Shown: positions 11,145 to 19,436 of the stretch, piece by piece
How the letters are laid out: the number at the start of each line of letters is the position of its first letter
Numbering within the stretch: the stretch's first letter is position 1
Source of the DNA: Bacillota bacterium
GTDB taxonomy: Bacteria > Bacillota > Negativicutes > Sporomusales > CTSoil-080
Direction of reading: 5' to 3'
DNA: 33,876 bases
Assembly (NCBI GenBank): GCA_017889635.1
Contig: JAGGAC010000037.1
Span: 1 to 33,876 of the forward strand
The notes under the pieces: model-generated
What the model was told of the DNA's origin: nothing
Database searches by the model: none
The model's input: only the letters and a program-made list of their open reading frames with translations
Translations under genes and position numbers: made by a program

Positions 11145-13400
11145 TCATCCGCTCCTTTTCATTGCGACCACAGCCTGACCTAAAGCCAATCCGCCGTCAT
11201 TAGGCGGAACCCTGCTGGAGAAAAAGACGTCGAAGTCCTTTGTTAGCGCGCCGACCACCCGACATAATAAGCTCATGTTTTGAAATACGCCACCACTTAG
11301 TGCAACTTTCTTGACCCCCGTCAGCTTACTCAATCGATAAACCATATCCACTGTCGCTGTCGCAAGCGTCACATGAAACGCTGCCGCAAGAGAGGCACGC
11401 CGAACCCCTATCTCCATTGCCTCAACCATCGCCGCAAACGTAGGCCTAAAGTCAAGTTGCAGCATTCCACCGTCGGTTATTTCATAAGGCAATAAAGCTC
11501 CAACAGCTTTAGCGGACAGCATTTCCAACTCAACCGCAGCCTGCCCCTCATAATTTATATGCGTACAACAAATACCGAGAAGGGCAGCCGCGATATCAAA
11601 CAGGCGACCTATTCCAGATGAAAGCGGAGCGTTAATTCCCTTTTCAGCCGCTTCAAGCGCCAGCTCCCAACCAAAAGGTAAATAGAGATTTAGTGGGATA
11701 TTCTTATTGATAAAGTCACGCCCATACAGACTATAAAGAAACCACGCCGCCTGCCGCCAAGGCTCTTTTATGGCTTTTGCGCCACCCGGTAATTTTATAT
11801 AACTAGCGTGCCCCAGTCGGGTAAAATCGCAGCAATCAGCCAACAAAAACTCTCCGCCCCAGATATTGCCGTCAATCCCGTAACCTGTACCGTCAAAGGC
11901 CACACCAATTACTGCTTCATCCACAATATCGTGTTCTGCCAGCACTGTAGCGATATGGGCATGGTGATGCTGCACCCCGATGATCGGCAGGCCAAGATCA
12001 TGAGCATACTGGGTCGATAAATACCCGGGATGAAGATCACAAGCTGCCACTTCCGGCGTAATATCAAGAATTCGCCGATAATGTTCGATCATCATCTGAT
12101 AGGCGTTAAATGTTGCAGCATTCTCCAAATTCCCGGTATGAGCACTAATAAATGCCATATTGTCGCGAGTCAAACAAAAAGTATTCTTCAACTCTCCACC
12201 ACAAGCTAGAACTGCTGGTCCTTGCAGTTCTAGGTGCAAAGGTGTAGGAGCCACCCCTCGTCCACGCCGCAAGAAGAATTGCTTTTCATTAAAAACCCTG
12301 ACCACTGAGTCGTCAGCCCAGCAATAAATCTCTCGATTATGAACCAAAAAGTAGTCAGCAATTAAAGAAAGCCTAGCCACAGCGTCTTCATCACTATAAG
12401 CGATTGGCTCATCACTAGTGTTACCACTAGTCATAACCCAAACATCGTCAGAGCCTAAAAGAAGAAAGTGCACTGGCGCATAAGGCAGCATCACTCCTAA
12501 GTAGAGGTTATCAGGAGCAACAGCCTCGGCCAAAGCATACCCCGGAGCCTTACTTAAAAGTACGATCGGCCTAATCGTTCCTGTTAGGACTTTTTCCTCC
12601 GCTGCCGACACCAGGCAATGGCGACTAATAGCTGAACAGCTGCCCCCCATTACTGCAAAAGGTTTATCTTCCCTAATTTTGCGGCGTCTAAGCTCTACTA
12701 CAGCTTGGTTATCAAAGGCATTACAAGCCAGATGATAGCCGCCAATGCCTTTGACAGCTACAATTGCCCCTTCACTAATAAGCCGACGCGTCGTTTCCAG
12801 AGGATTACTCGCAAGCAACTGTCCATGGCAGTCAATAAGACGATATGACGGTCCACACACCGGACATGCATTAGGTTGGGCATGAAACCGCCGATTAGTC
12901 GGGTCAAGGTATTCAGTACGGCAAGAACTACACATGCCAAATTCAGCCATAGTTGTCCGTTCCCGATCATATGGCACATCTCTAATAATAGTATATCTTG
13001 GACCACAATTGGTGCAATTGGTAAACGGATAGCGGAAACGTCGATCACTCGGATTAGTCAGTTCCCTCTGACAATCCGCACAAGTAGCTATATCCGGCGA
13101 AATAAAAACTTGTCGCTCATCAGCAATATCACTTTGTTTTATTTGAAATGCCGTATCGCCCTTCGGCAAACTTTCAACAGCCACAAATTTTTCAACCACC
13201 GCCAGCGGCGGCACCTCAGTCTGCAAAGCCGAAACAAACGCTGCTACAGCCGAGTCTCCCCCCTCAATTTCGACAACTACCCCACTAGCAACGTTTTTCA
13301 CCCAACCTGTTAAAGAAAAACGCTGTGCCAAATTATAAATAAAAGGGCGAAAGCCAACCCCCTGGACAATACCATTAATATCAAGTCGCATGCGTTTCAT
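11145..13400 (-). CDS. hypF: Carbamoyltransferase HypF
   Basis: Converts carbamoyl phosphate through carbamoyl-AMP to a carbamoyl group that is loaded on HypE. The 751-residue protein has the full domain series: acylphosphatase (GIVQGVGFRPF, about 9-19), two zinc fingers (CADC/CTNCG and CSSC/CPVCG, about 105-185), a YrdC-like domain (about 195-380) and a Kae1-like domain with HHHAHIATVLAEH and the late GGVFQN. The start is the ATG at 13400, 6 nt from GGGAG; an ATG at 13406 would touch the Shine-Dalgarno. It is the first hyp gene, 81 nt after scfB and beyond its terminator. hypA and hypB are not nearby. Confidence 0.96.
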   Translation of the reverse strand: MKRMRLDINGIVQGVGFRPFIYNLAQRFSLTGWVKNVASGVVVEIEGGDSAVAAFVSALQTEVPPLAVVEKFVAVESLPKGDTAFQIKQSDIADERQVFISPDIATCADCQRELTNPSDRRFRYPFTNCTNCGPRYTIIRDVPYDRERTTMAEFGMCSSCRTEYLDPTNRRFHAQPNACPVCGPSYRLIDCHGQLLASNPLETTRRLISEGAIVAVKGIGGYHLACNAFDNQAVVELRRRKIREDKPFAVMGGSCSAISRHCLVSAAEEKVLTGTIRPIVLLSKAPGYALAEAVAPDNLYLGVMLPYAPVHFLLLGSDDVWVMTSGNTSDEPIAYSDEDAVARLSLIADYFLVHNREIYCWADDSVVRVFNEKQFFLRRGRGVAPTPLHLELQGPAVLACGGELKNTFCLTRDNMAFISAHTGNLENAATFNAYQMMIEHYRRILDITPEVAACDLHPGYLSTQYAHDLGLPIIGVQHHHAHIATVLAEHDIVDEAVIGVAFDGTGYGIDGNIWGGEFLLADCCDFTRLGHASYIKLPGGAKAIKEPWRQAAWFLYSLYGRDFINKNIPLNLYLPFGWELALEAAEKGINAPLSSGIGRLFDIAAALLGICCTHINYEGQAAVELEMLSAKAVGALLPYEITDGGMLQLDFRPTFAAMVEAMEIGVRRASLAAAFHVTLATATVDMVYRLSKLTGVKKVALSGGVFQNMSLLCRVVGALTKDFDVFFSSRVPPNDGGLALGQAVVAMKRSG

Positions 13401-13455
13401 AGGCATCTCCCTATTGGTTATAATTGGAGATTACCACAAATTCAGTATTTTCACA

Positions 13456-13512
13456 ATACTTAGTGCAAAAAGGCGGACGGATTAATCCGCCTCGCCTTTT
13501 TGCACTAAGTAT
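13456..13512. terminator. Long bidirectional hairpin at the scfB/hypF junction
   Basis: A perfect 20 bp inverted repeat has arms at 13456-13475 and 13493-13512 with a 17 nt loop that is itself partly palindromic (CGGATTAATCCG). The inner arms are AAAAAGGCG and CGCCTTTTT, so both strands show GC stem plus T-run. The right arm encodes the last codons of scfB, so the coding sequence is part of the terminator. It most likely ends the scfA-scfB transcript and leaves hypF to a promoter in 13401-13455, where only a weak TATAAC was seen. Confidence 0.8.
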
Positions 13513-14840
13513 GCTTGAATCATTAATGCACATTCTAGCCGCTTTTTCTGAAGTTCGCACCCCAATTTATATGGCTTATCAATACTGGCGTTAAAAAGTT
13601 CAGCATTTGCATGACAACCACCGCTGCAATAAAACCGGGCCCAACATTCACGACATTCCGACTTATTCAAGACATGCGACTGTCGAAATTGCTTCACAAT
13701 ATCCGACCGCTTAATCCCACCACTGACATTACCAACTATATACTTTTCCCTGCCAACAAACTGGTGGCAAGGGTATAAATCCCCCTCCGGCGTCACTGCA
13801 AAATATTCGTGGCCAGCCCCGCAACCGCTGAGCCGTTTAGCAACACATGGCCCGTTAGTAAGATTAAGATTAAAATGAAAAAACTCAAACCCTCGTCCGG
13901 CATTGCGTCGCTCAAGATACTCCTTAGCTAAAACCTCATATTCGGCAAAAATAGCTGGTAAGTGTGCCTCACTCAAAGCATAGTCCTCTTCTTTAGCAAT
14001 TACCGGCTCTACCGACAACTGACTGAATCCCTGTTCTGCCATCGCTATTACATCGGCAGCAAAATCAAGATTATATGCTGTAAAAGTACCGCGCATGTAG
14101 TAACTCTGGTTATTACGCGATTCCACCAGCTGCCTGGCCCCAGCCACAACATCGGCATAACTGCCTGACCCGTCGGCATAAGGCCGCATACTGTCATGAA
14201 CTTCGTTACGTCCGTCCATGCTAAGCACCACACTTATATTCTCCCGGTTCAGAAAATCTATAATATCAGTATCAAGAAGCACCGCATTTGTTGTTAAGGT
14301 CAACTTAAATACCTTACCGGTCTCAGCCTCCCGCCGCCGTACATAATTAACTGTATGACGCACAGTCTCCATATTAAGAAGGGGTTCGCCGCCAAAAAAA
14401 TCCAGTTCGCAGTTTTTGCGTGCTCCACTATTCGCAATAATAAAATCTACCGCCTGCTCAGCCACAGCCTTAGGCATTAACGCGCGATCATGACCAAAAT
14501 CACCTGTCCCAGCAAAACAATAGCCACAGCGCAAATTACAATCATGGGCCACATGCAGGCACAGCGACTTAACAAGCGGCTTGTCGCTGAAAGATATCGG
14601 CGTATTTATCGCTGGAGCAAAAAGTAGGCCTTGTTCTTTAAGGTCACGTAGTTCATTCAAAACTTCCTCAATCGTGGCCGCGTCATAACAGTTATCAAGC
14701 GTATTTATTACTTCAACGTCATTTGTGCCATCGAAAACTCCCAAAGCATCATAAGCCGGTTTATCTAGCACATGGAGCGCGCCGCTATTAACATCAAGTA
14801 CTAAATAGAGACCATTAATAAAAAAACGATGTATATCCAT
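13482..14840 (-). CDS. scfB: SCIFF peptide maturase, radical SAM/SPASM thioether-forming enzyme
   Basis: Radical S-adenosylmethionine enzyme expected to cross-link Cys sulfur to another residue of the ScfA peptide. The 452-residue protein has an N-terminal peptide-recognition (PqqD-like) region, the radical SAM CX3CX2C at C101, C105 and C108 (HDCNLRCGYCF), the GGEPLLN SAM-binding motif, and a C-terminal SPASM domain with many Cys, including CGAGHEYFAV and CRECWARFYCSGGC, for two auxiliary 4Fe-4S clusters. The ATG at 14840 follows AAGGTGAG. It lies 61 nt downstream of scfA, which fixes the assignment. The symbol follows the scfA/scfB naming of characterised homologues. Confidence 0.93.
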   Translation of the reverse strand: MDIHRFFINGLYLVLDVNSGALHVLDKPAYDALGVFDGTNDVEVINTLDNCYDAATIEEVLNELRDLKEQGLLFAPAINTPISFSDKPLVKSLCLHVAHDCNLRCGYCFAGTGDFGHDRALMPKAVAEQAVDFIIANSGARKNCELDFFGGEPLLNMETVRHTVNYVRRREAETGKVFKLTLTTNAVLLDTDIIDFLNRENISVVLSMDGRNEVHDSMRPYADGSGSYADVVAGARQLVESRNNQSYYMRGTFTAYNLDFAADVIAMAEQGFSQLSVEPVIAKEEDYALSEAHLPAIFAEYEVLAKEYLERRNAGRGFEFFHFNLNLTNGPCVAKRLSGCGAGHEYFAVTPEGDLYPCHQFVGREKYIVGNVSGGIKRSDIVKQFRQSHVLNKSECRECWARFYCSGGCHANAELFNASIDKPYKLGCELQKKRLECALMIQAYLVQKGEAD

Positions 14841-14855
14841 ATCTCACCTTTTCCC

Positions 14856-14892
14856 AAAAAATTAAGTCCCATCGCCGTCAGCGAGGGACTTA
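14856..14892 (-). terminator. Attenuator hairpin between scfA and scfB
   Basis: TAAGTCCC at 14863-14870 pairs with GGGACTTA at 14885-14892. Inside it TCGC (14872-14875) pairs with GCGA (14881-14884) past a single bulged A. On minus the stem is followed by AATTTTTT and then GGG. It sits between the scfA stop and the scfB ribosome-binding site, so most transcripts would end after the peptide gene and a minority would include the maturase. This ratio is inferred. Confidence 0.82.
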
Positions 14893-14901
14893 GGGTTAGA
14901 C

Positions 14902-15042
14902 CTACTTCGCGCAGACTTGATTACCTACGGTACAAGACGTTTTACAAGCCGATTGACAGGATGCCTGACATTCCCCGCAGCCGCCGGTTTGCAAAGTTTT
15001 TTGCAGACTGACTTTATTAATTGTTGTAATATGTTTGGCCAT
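14902..15042 (-). CDS. scfA: SCIFF ribosomal peptide precursor (six cysteines in forty-five residues)
   Basis: A 46-residue peptide precursor. It starts MAKHITTINKVSL at the ATG at 15042, behind GAGGAGGAG, and its core reads GGCGECQASCQSACKTSC with Cys at 22, 25, 29, 33, 37 and 44. Six Cys with this spacing, the KHI/TINK leader and the adjacent radical SAM/SPASM maturase are the marks of the SCIFF family found widely in Clostridia. Homologues receive a Cys-to-Thr thioether in the C-terminal core; T38 follows C37 here. The final product and role are unknown. It is highly conserved as a family, which suggests a housekeeping or signalling job rather than a bacteriocin. Confidence 0.94.
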   Translation of the reverse strand: MAKHITTINKVSLQKTLQTGGCGECQASCQSACKTSCTVGNQVCAK

Positions 15043-15081
15043 TATTGCTCCTCCTCGTTGCTAATACAATTTACTTAATCT

Positions 15082-15110
15082 ATAATACCATAGTTTAACA
15101 TACCGAACAA
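15082..15110 (-). promoter_or_regulatory. Sigma-A-type promoter of scfA
   Basis: On minus, TTGTTC (15105-15110) and TATTAT (15082-15087) are separated by exactly 17 bp. The expected start of transcription is near 15075, about 32 nt before the scfA ATG. The -35 lies within 10 bp of the stop of the upstream gene, so scfA has its own promoter. Confidence 0.65.
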
Positions 15111-15114
15111 CTCT

Positions 15115-16173
15115 CTACTCCGGCATGATAATCAATTTTACCGGAAGATTTGACGCGCCTGGCGGACTAAACGTCAGCCACAACGATTCCCCGGCCGGAA
15201 AACTTCCCACCACACTATAGTCACGCTCAGTGGCCTGCCCCATAAATAACCTTCCATCAGGCGTTTCTACCGGCAGTAAAGAGGTGTGACGATACTTTAT
15301 TCCCATTGCCCCAGCATAAGTTCCACCTCGTGGATTTAAATAGTAGACGATTTTTCCCGTATCTGTCGCTGGCAGAAAAAGCTTATATACTATGCCGTAA
15401 TTGCCATAATTACATACCTTGCTACCATCAGTAGCGTCAATTCCATTAACGTACTTGTCAATTACATTGTCCGCTAAAGTAACTGCCACCGGGCCATCTT
15501 TAAGCGGATTATACACCTTCGTCGAAATAATTAACCTATCGCAACCATCAAAAGTTCCCCTCAGATGTTGTTCATCAGCAGGCAATACCTTTGCCTTTTT
15601 AACAAAACTTTCCACTGATTTTCCAGCAGAAAGCATCATCGTCCTAACCGTTACCGGGCGGTCAGAGACAAAATCGTAGATGCCATTTACCAACATATTA
15701 GGTTTTACTACCACCTTACCTAACTCAGATGAAAGCAACTCTACGCCATGTGGCGGAACCGTCACCACATATAGTTGACTTTTGCCTAAATAACCAGTCT
15801 GAGCAGCTTTCCCTACTGCAATCCAGTCCTCACCAGGCCCTCCCAGCGATGAACGATAAACAGTAACCTTTGCCGCTTGTTCGCCGCTATTTTCAAGTAC
15901 TGCTACAACTCGCTTGTTAGTTGTAGTCGCATTTACATGATGGAAGAATAGCCGCGCATGCCCAACCACAGTATCTTGATACATAATACCATCATTACTT
16001 ACCATTTCAGGACTGTCTGACAACAACAGTTTACCGCCATAAGAACCAGAGGTCACTTCCCATTCCGGCAAGCTCAAAAGGTTATCTGGCAACTCTGCAA
16101 AAGCAGCAACCTGATTTAGCCCCAAAAGACCGAAGATAACCAAAACATTTATCGCCAGTTTCGATAGCTTCAT
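15115..16173 (-). CDS. Secreted protein of unknown function
   Basis: A 352-residue protein with a clear signal peptide: MKLSK, a hydrophobic stretch to about residue 24, and a likely cleavage after AFA at about 26. The mature part is rich in beta-type segments (ARLFFHHVNATTTNKRVVAVLENS in pieces, VTVYRSSLGGPGEDW, GRLFMGQATERDYSVVGSFPAG) and has only two Cys after the signal, both in the second half (CDRLI, SKVCNYG). No catalytic motif or anchor is visible. It resembles extracytoplasmic beta-sandwich proteins sometimes annotated beside copper-amine-oxidase-like stalk domains, but I do not assign a family. It has its own promoter and ribosome-binding site GGAGGAGG. Confidence 0.75.
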   Translation of the reverse strand: MKLSKLAINVLVIFGLLGLNQVAAFAELPDNLLSLPEWEVTSGSYGGKLLLSDSPEMVSNDGIMYQDTVVGHARLFFHHVNATTTNKRVVAVLENSGEQAAKVTVYRSSLGGPGEDWIAVGKAAQTGYLGKSQLYVVTVPPHGVELLSSELGKVVVKPNMLVNGIYDFVSDRPVTVRTMMLSAGKSVESFVKKAKVLPADEQHLRGTFDGCDRLIISTKVYNPLKDGPVAVTLADNVIDKYVNGIDATDGSKVCNYGNYGIVYKLFLPATDTGKIVYYLNPRGGTYAGAMGIKYRHTSLLPVETPDGRLFMGQATERDYSVVGSFPAGESLWLTFSPPGASNLPVKLIIMPE

Positions 16174-16202
16174 AGTATGTACCTCCTCCGATAATTACGC
16201 TT

Positions 16203-16231
16203 AGTATAACAGCCATTTAGAATTATGTAAA
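16203..16231 (-). promoter_or_regulatory. Promoter of the secreted-protein gene
   Basis: On minus, TTTACA (16226-16231), 17 bp, then TATACT (16203-16208). Transcription would start near 16196, about 22 nt upstream of the ATG at 16173. The deacetylase gene ends 40 bp before this site. Confidence 0.65.
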
Positions 16232-16269
16232 TTAGTTATATTTACCTCGATTATTTGCTTTCTGTCAGT

Positions 16270-17031
16270 CTATCGCCCGATTTTACTGTAAACGCTTGCC
16301 CGAAAAAGCCGGAGTTTAAATTCTAACAAACCAGCCCTGCTGCGAGGAATGCCAATCCGCTTTATCCGAAAGGGATTTTCCCCAAGCTTATTCAAACCAG
16401 TTATTCCTGCGCAAGCCCCTTTATAACCCGCCTGACGAAGAATATCAAACATAGCGATATCAAATTTACCGTATGGATATGCTAAATATTTCACCAACTG
16501 ACCTGTTCCCTGCTCTAAAAGCTGTTTTGATACCGTTACTTCCTTCTGGCACTCATCCAATGATATATCGCTCATCACCACATGCCCTACTGTATGTGAT
16601 CCGATGTCCGTCCCCCGCCGCCGCATATCTCTTATTTCTTGCCAAGAAAGATATCCTGGCTGTCCAATCTTGTCGGTAATAACAAACACCGTACTCCGCA
16701 TCCCATATTTTTCCATTATAGGAAGTGCTGTAGTATAATTGTCCTGGTAACCATCATCAAAAGTAATAACCACTGGTTTATCAGGTAGCTGACCGCTTCC
16801 AGCCATATACTGCGTCAAGTCTTCAAGCGTGACAGCGCTATACCCTTGGCTTGCCAAATAATCCATTTGACGCTCGAAATCGTCAGGACTAACACTATAT
16901 AAGTCATCGTCATAGCTGACTTGGTGGTAGGCTAGTACTGGTACGCCCTTAGCTGGCCATGCCAGCCATGCTATCACCAAAATAAGTAGCACAGTAATTA
17001 AGAAATAGCCGCATTTTCTTCGTTTGCTCAT
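16270..17031 (-). CDS. Membrane-anchored polysaccharide deacetylase
   Basis: NodB-type carbohydrate esterase family 4 enzyme, expected to remove N- or O-acetyl groups from a cell-wall or exopolysaccharide outside the membrane. The 253 aa start with a basic MSKRRKCGY and one transmembrane helix at about 9-26 that acts as uncleaved signal anchor. Motif 1 is TFDDGYQDN with the base and metal Asp; motif 2 is SHTVGH with the two metal His. The ATG overlaps the whiA stop by 4 nt (ATGA), so it is the last gene of the PHP-rapZ-yvcK-whiA unit. The substrate cannot be told. Confidence 0.9.
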   Translation of the reverse strand: MSKRRKCGYFLITVLLILVIAWLAWPAKGVPVLAYHQVSYDDDLYSVSPDDFERQMDYLASQGYSAVTLEDLTQYMAGSGQLPDKPVVITFDDGYQDNYTTALPIMEKYGMRSTVFVITDKIGQPGYLSWQEIRDMRRRGTDIGSHTVGHVVMSDISLDECQKEVTVSKQLLEQGTGQLVKYLAYPYGKFDIAMFDILRQAGYKGACAGITGLNKLGENPFRIKRIGIPRSRAGLLEFKLRLFRASVYSKIGR

Positions 17032-18011
17032 TGCTGGTCCAGCTCCAGCCCTTGGGCTATTTGTTCCAGCTTTCGTAGCCGATGGTTTATCCCAGATTTG
17101 CCTACTTTGCCGTCCATTAAGTCCACCAATTCATTTAACGTAGCATCCGGGTAGGCAAGTCTTAGCTCAGCGGCCTCCCGTAAAGTATCTGGCAGTTCTG
17201 TCAGGCCAATTGTTTTGGCAATTAATTTTATTCTCTCAACTTGGCGCACTGCAGCATTAACTGTTTTCTGTAAATTGGCGGTTTCACAATTAACCAGGCG
17301 ATTGACCTGATTGCGCATATCTTTTACAACCCGGACATTCTCGAAAACAAACAAAGCGTTATGGGCTCCAATTACCCGCAAGAAAGAGGTTATAGCCTCC
17401 CCATCTTTCAAATACACAATATAATCCTGTTTTCGGTCAGTCATCCTAGCCGTCAGTTTGAAGGATTTCAAAAGCCGAATCAGCGTTTTAGCAAACACCT
17501 GATTGCCTGTAACAAGTTCAAGATGATACTCTCCCTCCGGCTTATTTACTGATCCGCCCCCGAGGAAAGCCCCCCTAAGATAAGCACGCCGGCAACAAGC
17601 ACGCCGAAGCAGACCAGAGTAATTACCGTTGTCATTACTTTCCCCAGGCATAATACCGAGAGTAATAAGAAGCTCTACAGTGGTCCGTGAAGGAAGAGCT
17701 TTGATTAAATAAAAATTACTCTTTTTCAAACGACGCCCCCTGGCTACCACTACTTCGGTTTTGAGGTCAAACCCCCGTTTGATAAGCATCAACACTTTTC
17801 GGGCCACCGCCGCATTCTCGGTAGTAAAGGTAATTCCCAAATTACTATTACCACCAATAAGCATCGTACCACCCATTCGCATCAAGGACGCCAATTCAGC
17901 TAAATGGCAACAACTTTTCTCGTCAGTTACCCGGGCCAGTTCATTCTTTACATCAGTCGAAAACGACAATATTCGTTCACTCGCTTTGAAGTTAATTACA
18001 TTTAATCCCAT
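17028..18011 (-). CDS. whiA: WhiA family DNA-binding protein
   Basis: Conserved Gram-positive protein: a sporulation transcription factor in Streptomyces, and linked to cell division and chromosome segregation in Bacillus. The 327 aa hold a degenerate LAGLIDADG homing-endonuclease-like N-terminal part (FSTDVKNELAR, LRRACCRRAYLRGAFLGGGSV) and a C-terminal helix-turn-helix (YPDATLNELVDLMDGKVGKSGINHRLRKL in pieces, about 283-312). The ATG at 18011 shares a base with the yvcK stop. It gives about 14 residues more than the usual start; an internal TTG before SFSTDV would match family length, but the upstream AAAGGAAGAG favours the ATG. Confidence 0.95.
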   Translation of the reverse strand: MGLNVINFKASERILSFSTDVKNELARVTDEKSCCHLAELASLMRMGGTMLIGGNSNLGITFTTENAAVARKVLMLIKRGFDLKTEVVVARGRRLKKSNFYLIKALPSRTTVELLITLGIMPGESNDNGNYSGLLRRACCRRAYLRGAFLGGGSVNKPEGEYHLELVTGNQVFAKTLIRLLKSFKLTARMTDRKQDYIVYLKDGEAITSFLRVIGAHNALFVFENVRVVKDMRNQVNRLVNCETANLQKTVNAAVRQVERIKLIAKTIGLTELPDTLREAAELRLAYPDATLNELVDLMDGKVGKSGINHRLRKLEQIAQGLELDQQ

Positions 18012-19369
18012 TACTCTTCCTTTGGATCTTTTATATGTTCGGCAATAAGATAGTAATCTAAAAGCCGCATGCGCTCTGAACTTGCCTTTAGTTTATAAAC
18101 CATCCCCATTATTGTCCGTGACAACTTCAATGGGTCATGGCGCACTAGATTAGTCTCACTAATAACATTGGCCTTAACAGCTTTAACTCCAAGTGCTTCC
18201 ACCGCTTCAATATCAGCAACTACCGGAAATGCCCCTTGCTGGGAATAAACCTCCCTCAACTGTGGCGCAACATCCTGAGTGTTAACAAGCACATAATCAA
18301 TAATCCCGGAACCCACATGGTCAAAAATGGTTTTTACATGTTGGGAGGCTGTGTAGCCATCAGTTTCACCCGGCTGAGTCATAACATTACATATATATAT
18401 TTTTACGGCCTGAGTCTGTCGAAGAGCATCCGCCATACCTGGAACCAATAAATTCGGCAGTACGCTTGTATACAGACTGCCTGGCCCTAAGATACAGGCA
18501 TCCGCTTCCCTGATAGCCTCCAAGGCACTTGATACCGGTGATACATCTTCCGGCCGGATAAAAACCCGTTTAATAGGCTTGCCTGTCTGAGGAATACTAG
18601 ACTCGCCTTCAACCAAACTACCATCATTCATCTCAGCCACTAACCGGATTGTTTGGGTAGATGAAGGCAGGACACGACCACGAACCGCTAGAACTTTACT
18701 GGATTCTTTTAGCGCCAGTTCAACATCACCAAGAACTTCAGCCATTGCGGCGATAAACAGATTGCCGAAACTATGTCCGGCTAAATCCCCGGCTCCGCCG
18801 AACCGGTGCTGAAATAACTTTTCCATCAAAGGCTCGGTATCAGCCAACGCCACTAAACAATTGCGCAAGTCTCCCGGTGGAATAATTCCAAGCGCCTCCC
18901 TAATCCGGCCGGATGACCCGCCGTCATCAGCCACCGTTACAATTGCAGTGGCGTTACTTGTCACGTTTTTTATACCCCTGAGAAGCACTGATAATCCGGT
19001 ACCCCCGCCAATTACAACCACCGAAGGCCCGCGATTAAGTTTACGTTTTTGAAAAATTAACTCCACCAGTCTATCCGAGCCTTCAGGAACGACTACGCTG
19101 ATAACCGAGTGAATAATCCTGCTGGTGGCAAAAGTCATCGCAACCATTCCCATTGCCGAAATAGCAATACCGGCAATGGTGGTAACTGCGTAATAATATT
19201 TGCCGGTAGCTCGATACATTAGCCGAAAAATACTTTCTTCCACCAAACCAATATATTTATAGTTGAAAATAATAGCCAATCCAAAGCTAACAGCAATAAC
19301 ACCCACCGAAAATAGCAGTAGCCAACGTTTCAACTTCATTCCGGGGTATAGCCACTTAAGATAATGCAT
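18011..19369 (-). CDS. yvcK: YvcK/CofD-like gluconeogenesis factor
   Basis: UDP-sugar-binding protein of the 2-phospho-L-lactate transferase fold, needed in Bacillus for growth on gluconeogenic carbon and for correct placement of PBP1. The 452 residues include two N-terminal transmembrane helices at about 17-34 and 58-83, an extension that many YvcK proteins lack, then the conserved VVIGGGTGLSVLLRG, VTVADDGGSSGRIRE, PPGDLRNCLVAL, SFGNLFIAA and ILGPGSLYTSVLPNL. It is coupled to whiA (1 nt overlap) and lies 67 nt after rapZ. Membrane attachment of this version is an inference from the helices. Confidence 0.95.
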   Translation of the reverse strand: MHYLKWLYPGMKLKRWLLLFSVGVIAVSFGLAIIFNYKYIGLVEESIFRLMYRATGKYYYAVTTIAGIAISAMGMVAMTFATSRIIHSVISVVVPEGSDRLVELIFQKRKLNRGPSVVVIGGGTGLSVLLRGIKNVTSNATAIVTVADDGGSSGRIREALGIIPPGDLRNCLVALADTEPLMEKLFQHRFGGAGDLAGHSFGNLFIAAMAEVLGDVELALKESSKVLAVRGRVLPSSTQTIRLVAEMNDGSLVEGESSIPQTGKPIKRVFIRPEDVSPVSSALEAIREADACILGPGSLYTSVLPNLLVPGMADALRQTQAVKIYICNVMTQPGETDGYTASQHVKTIFDHVGSGIIDYVLVNTQDVAPQLREVYSQQGAFPVVADIEAVEALGVKAVKANVISETNLVRHDPLKLSRTIMGMVYKLKASSERMRLLDYYLIAEHIKDPKEE

Positions 19370-19436
19370 TCTTACACCCCTTAAATATTAAGATAAAAAA
19401 GAGTTTAATAGTTAACCTTATCGCCAACCATATGAT

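Noticed and set aside
13401-13455. Sigma-54 promoter for the hyp genes
   Set aside because: No TGGCAC-N5-TTGC match was found; only a weak TATAAC is present.
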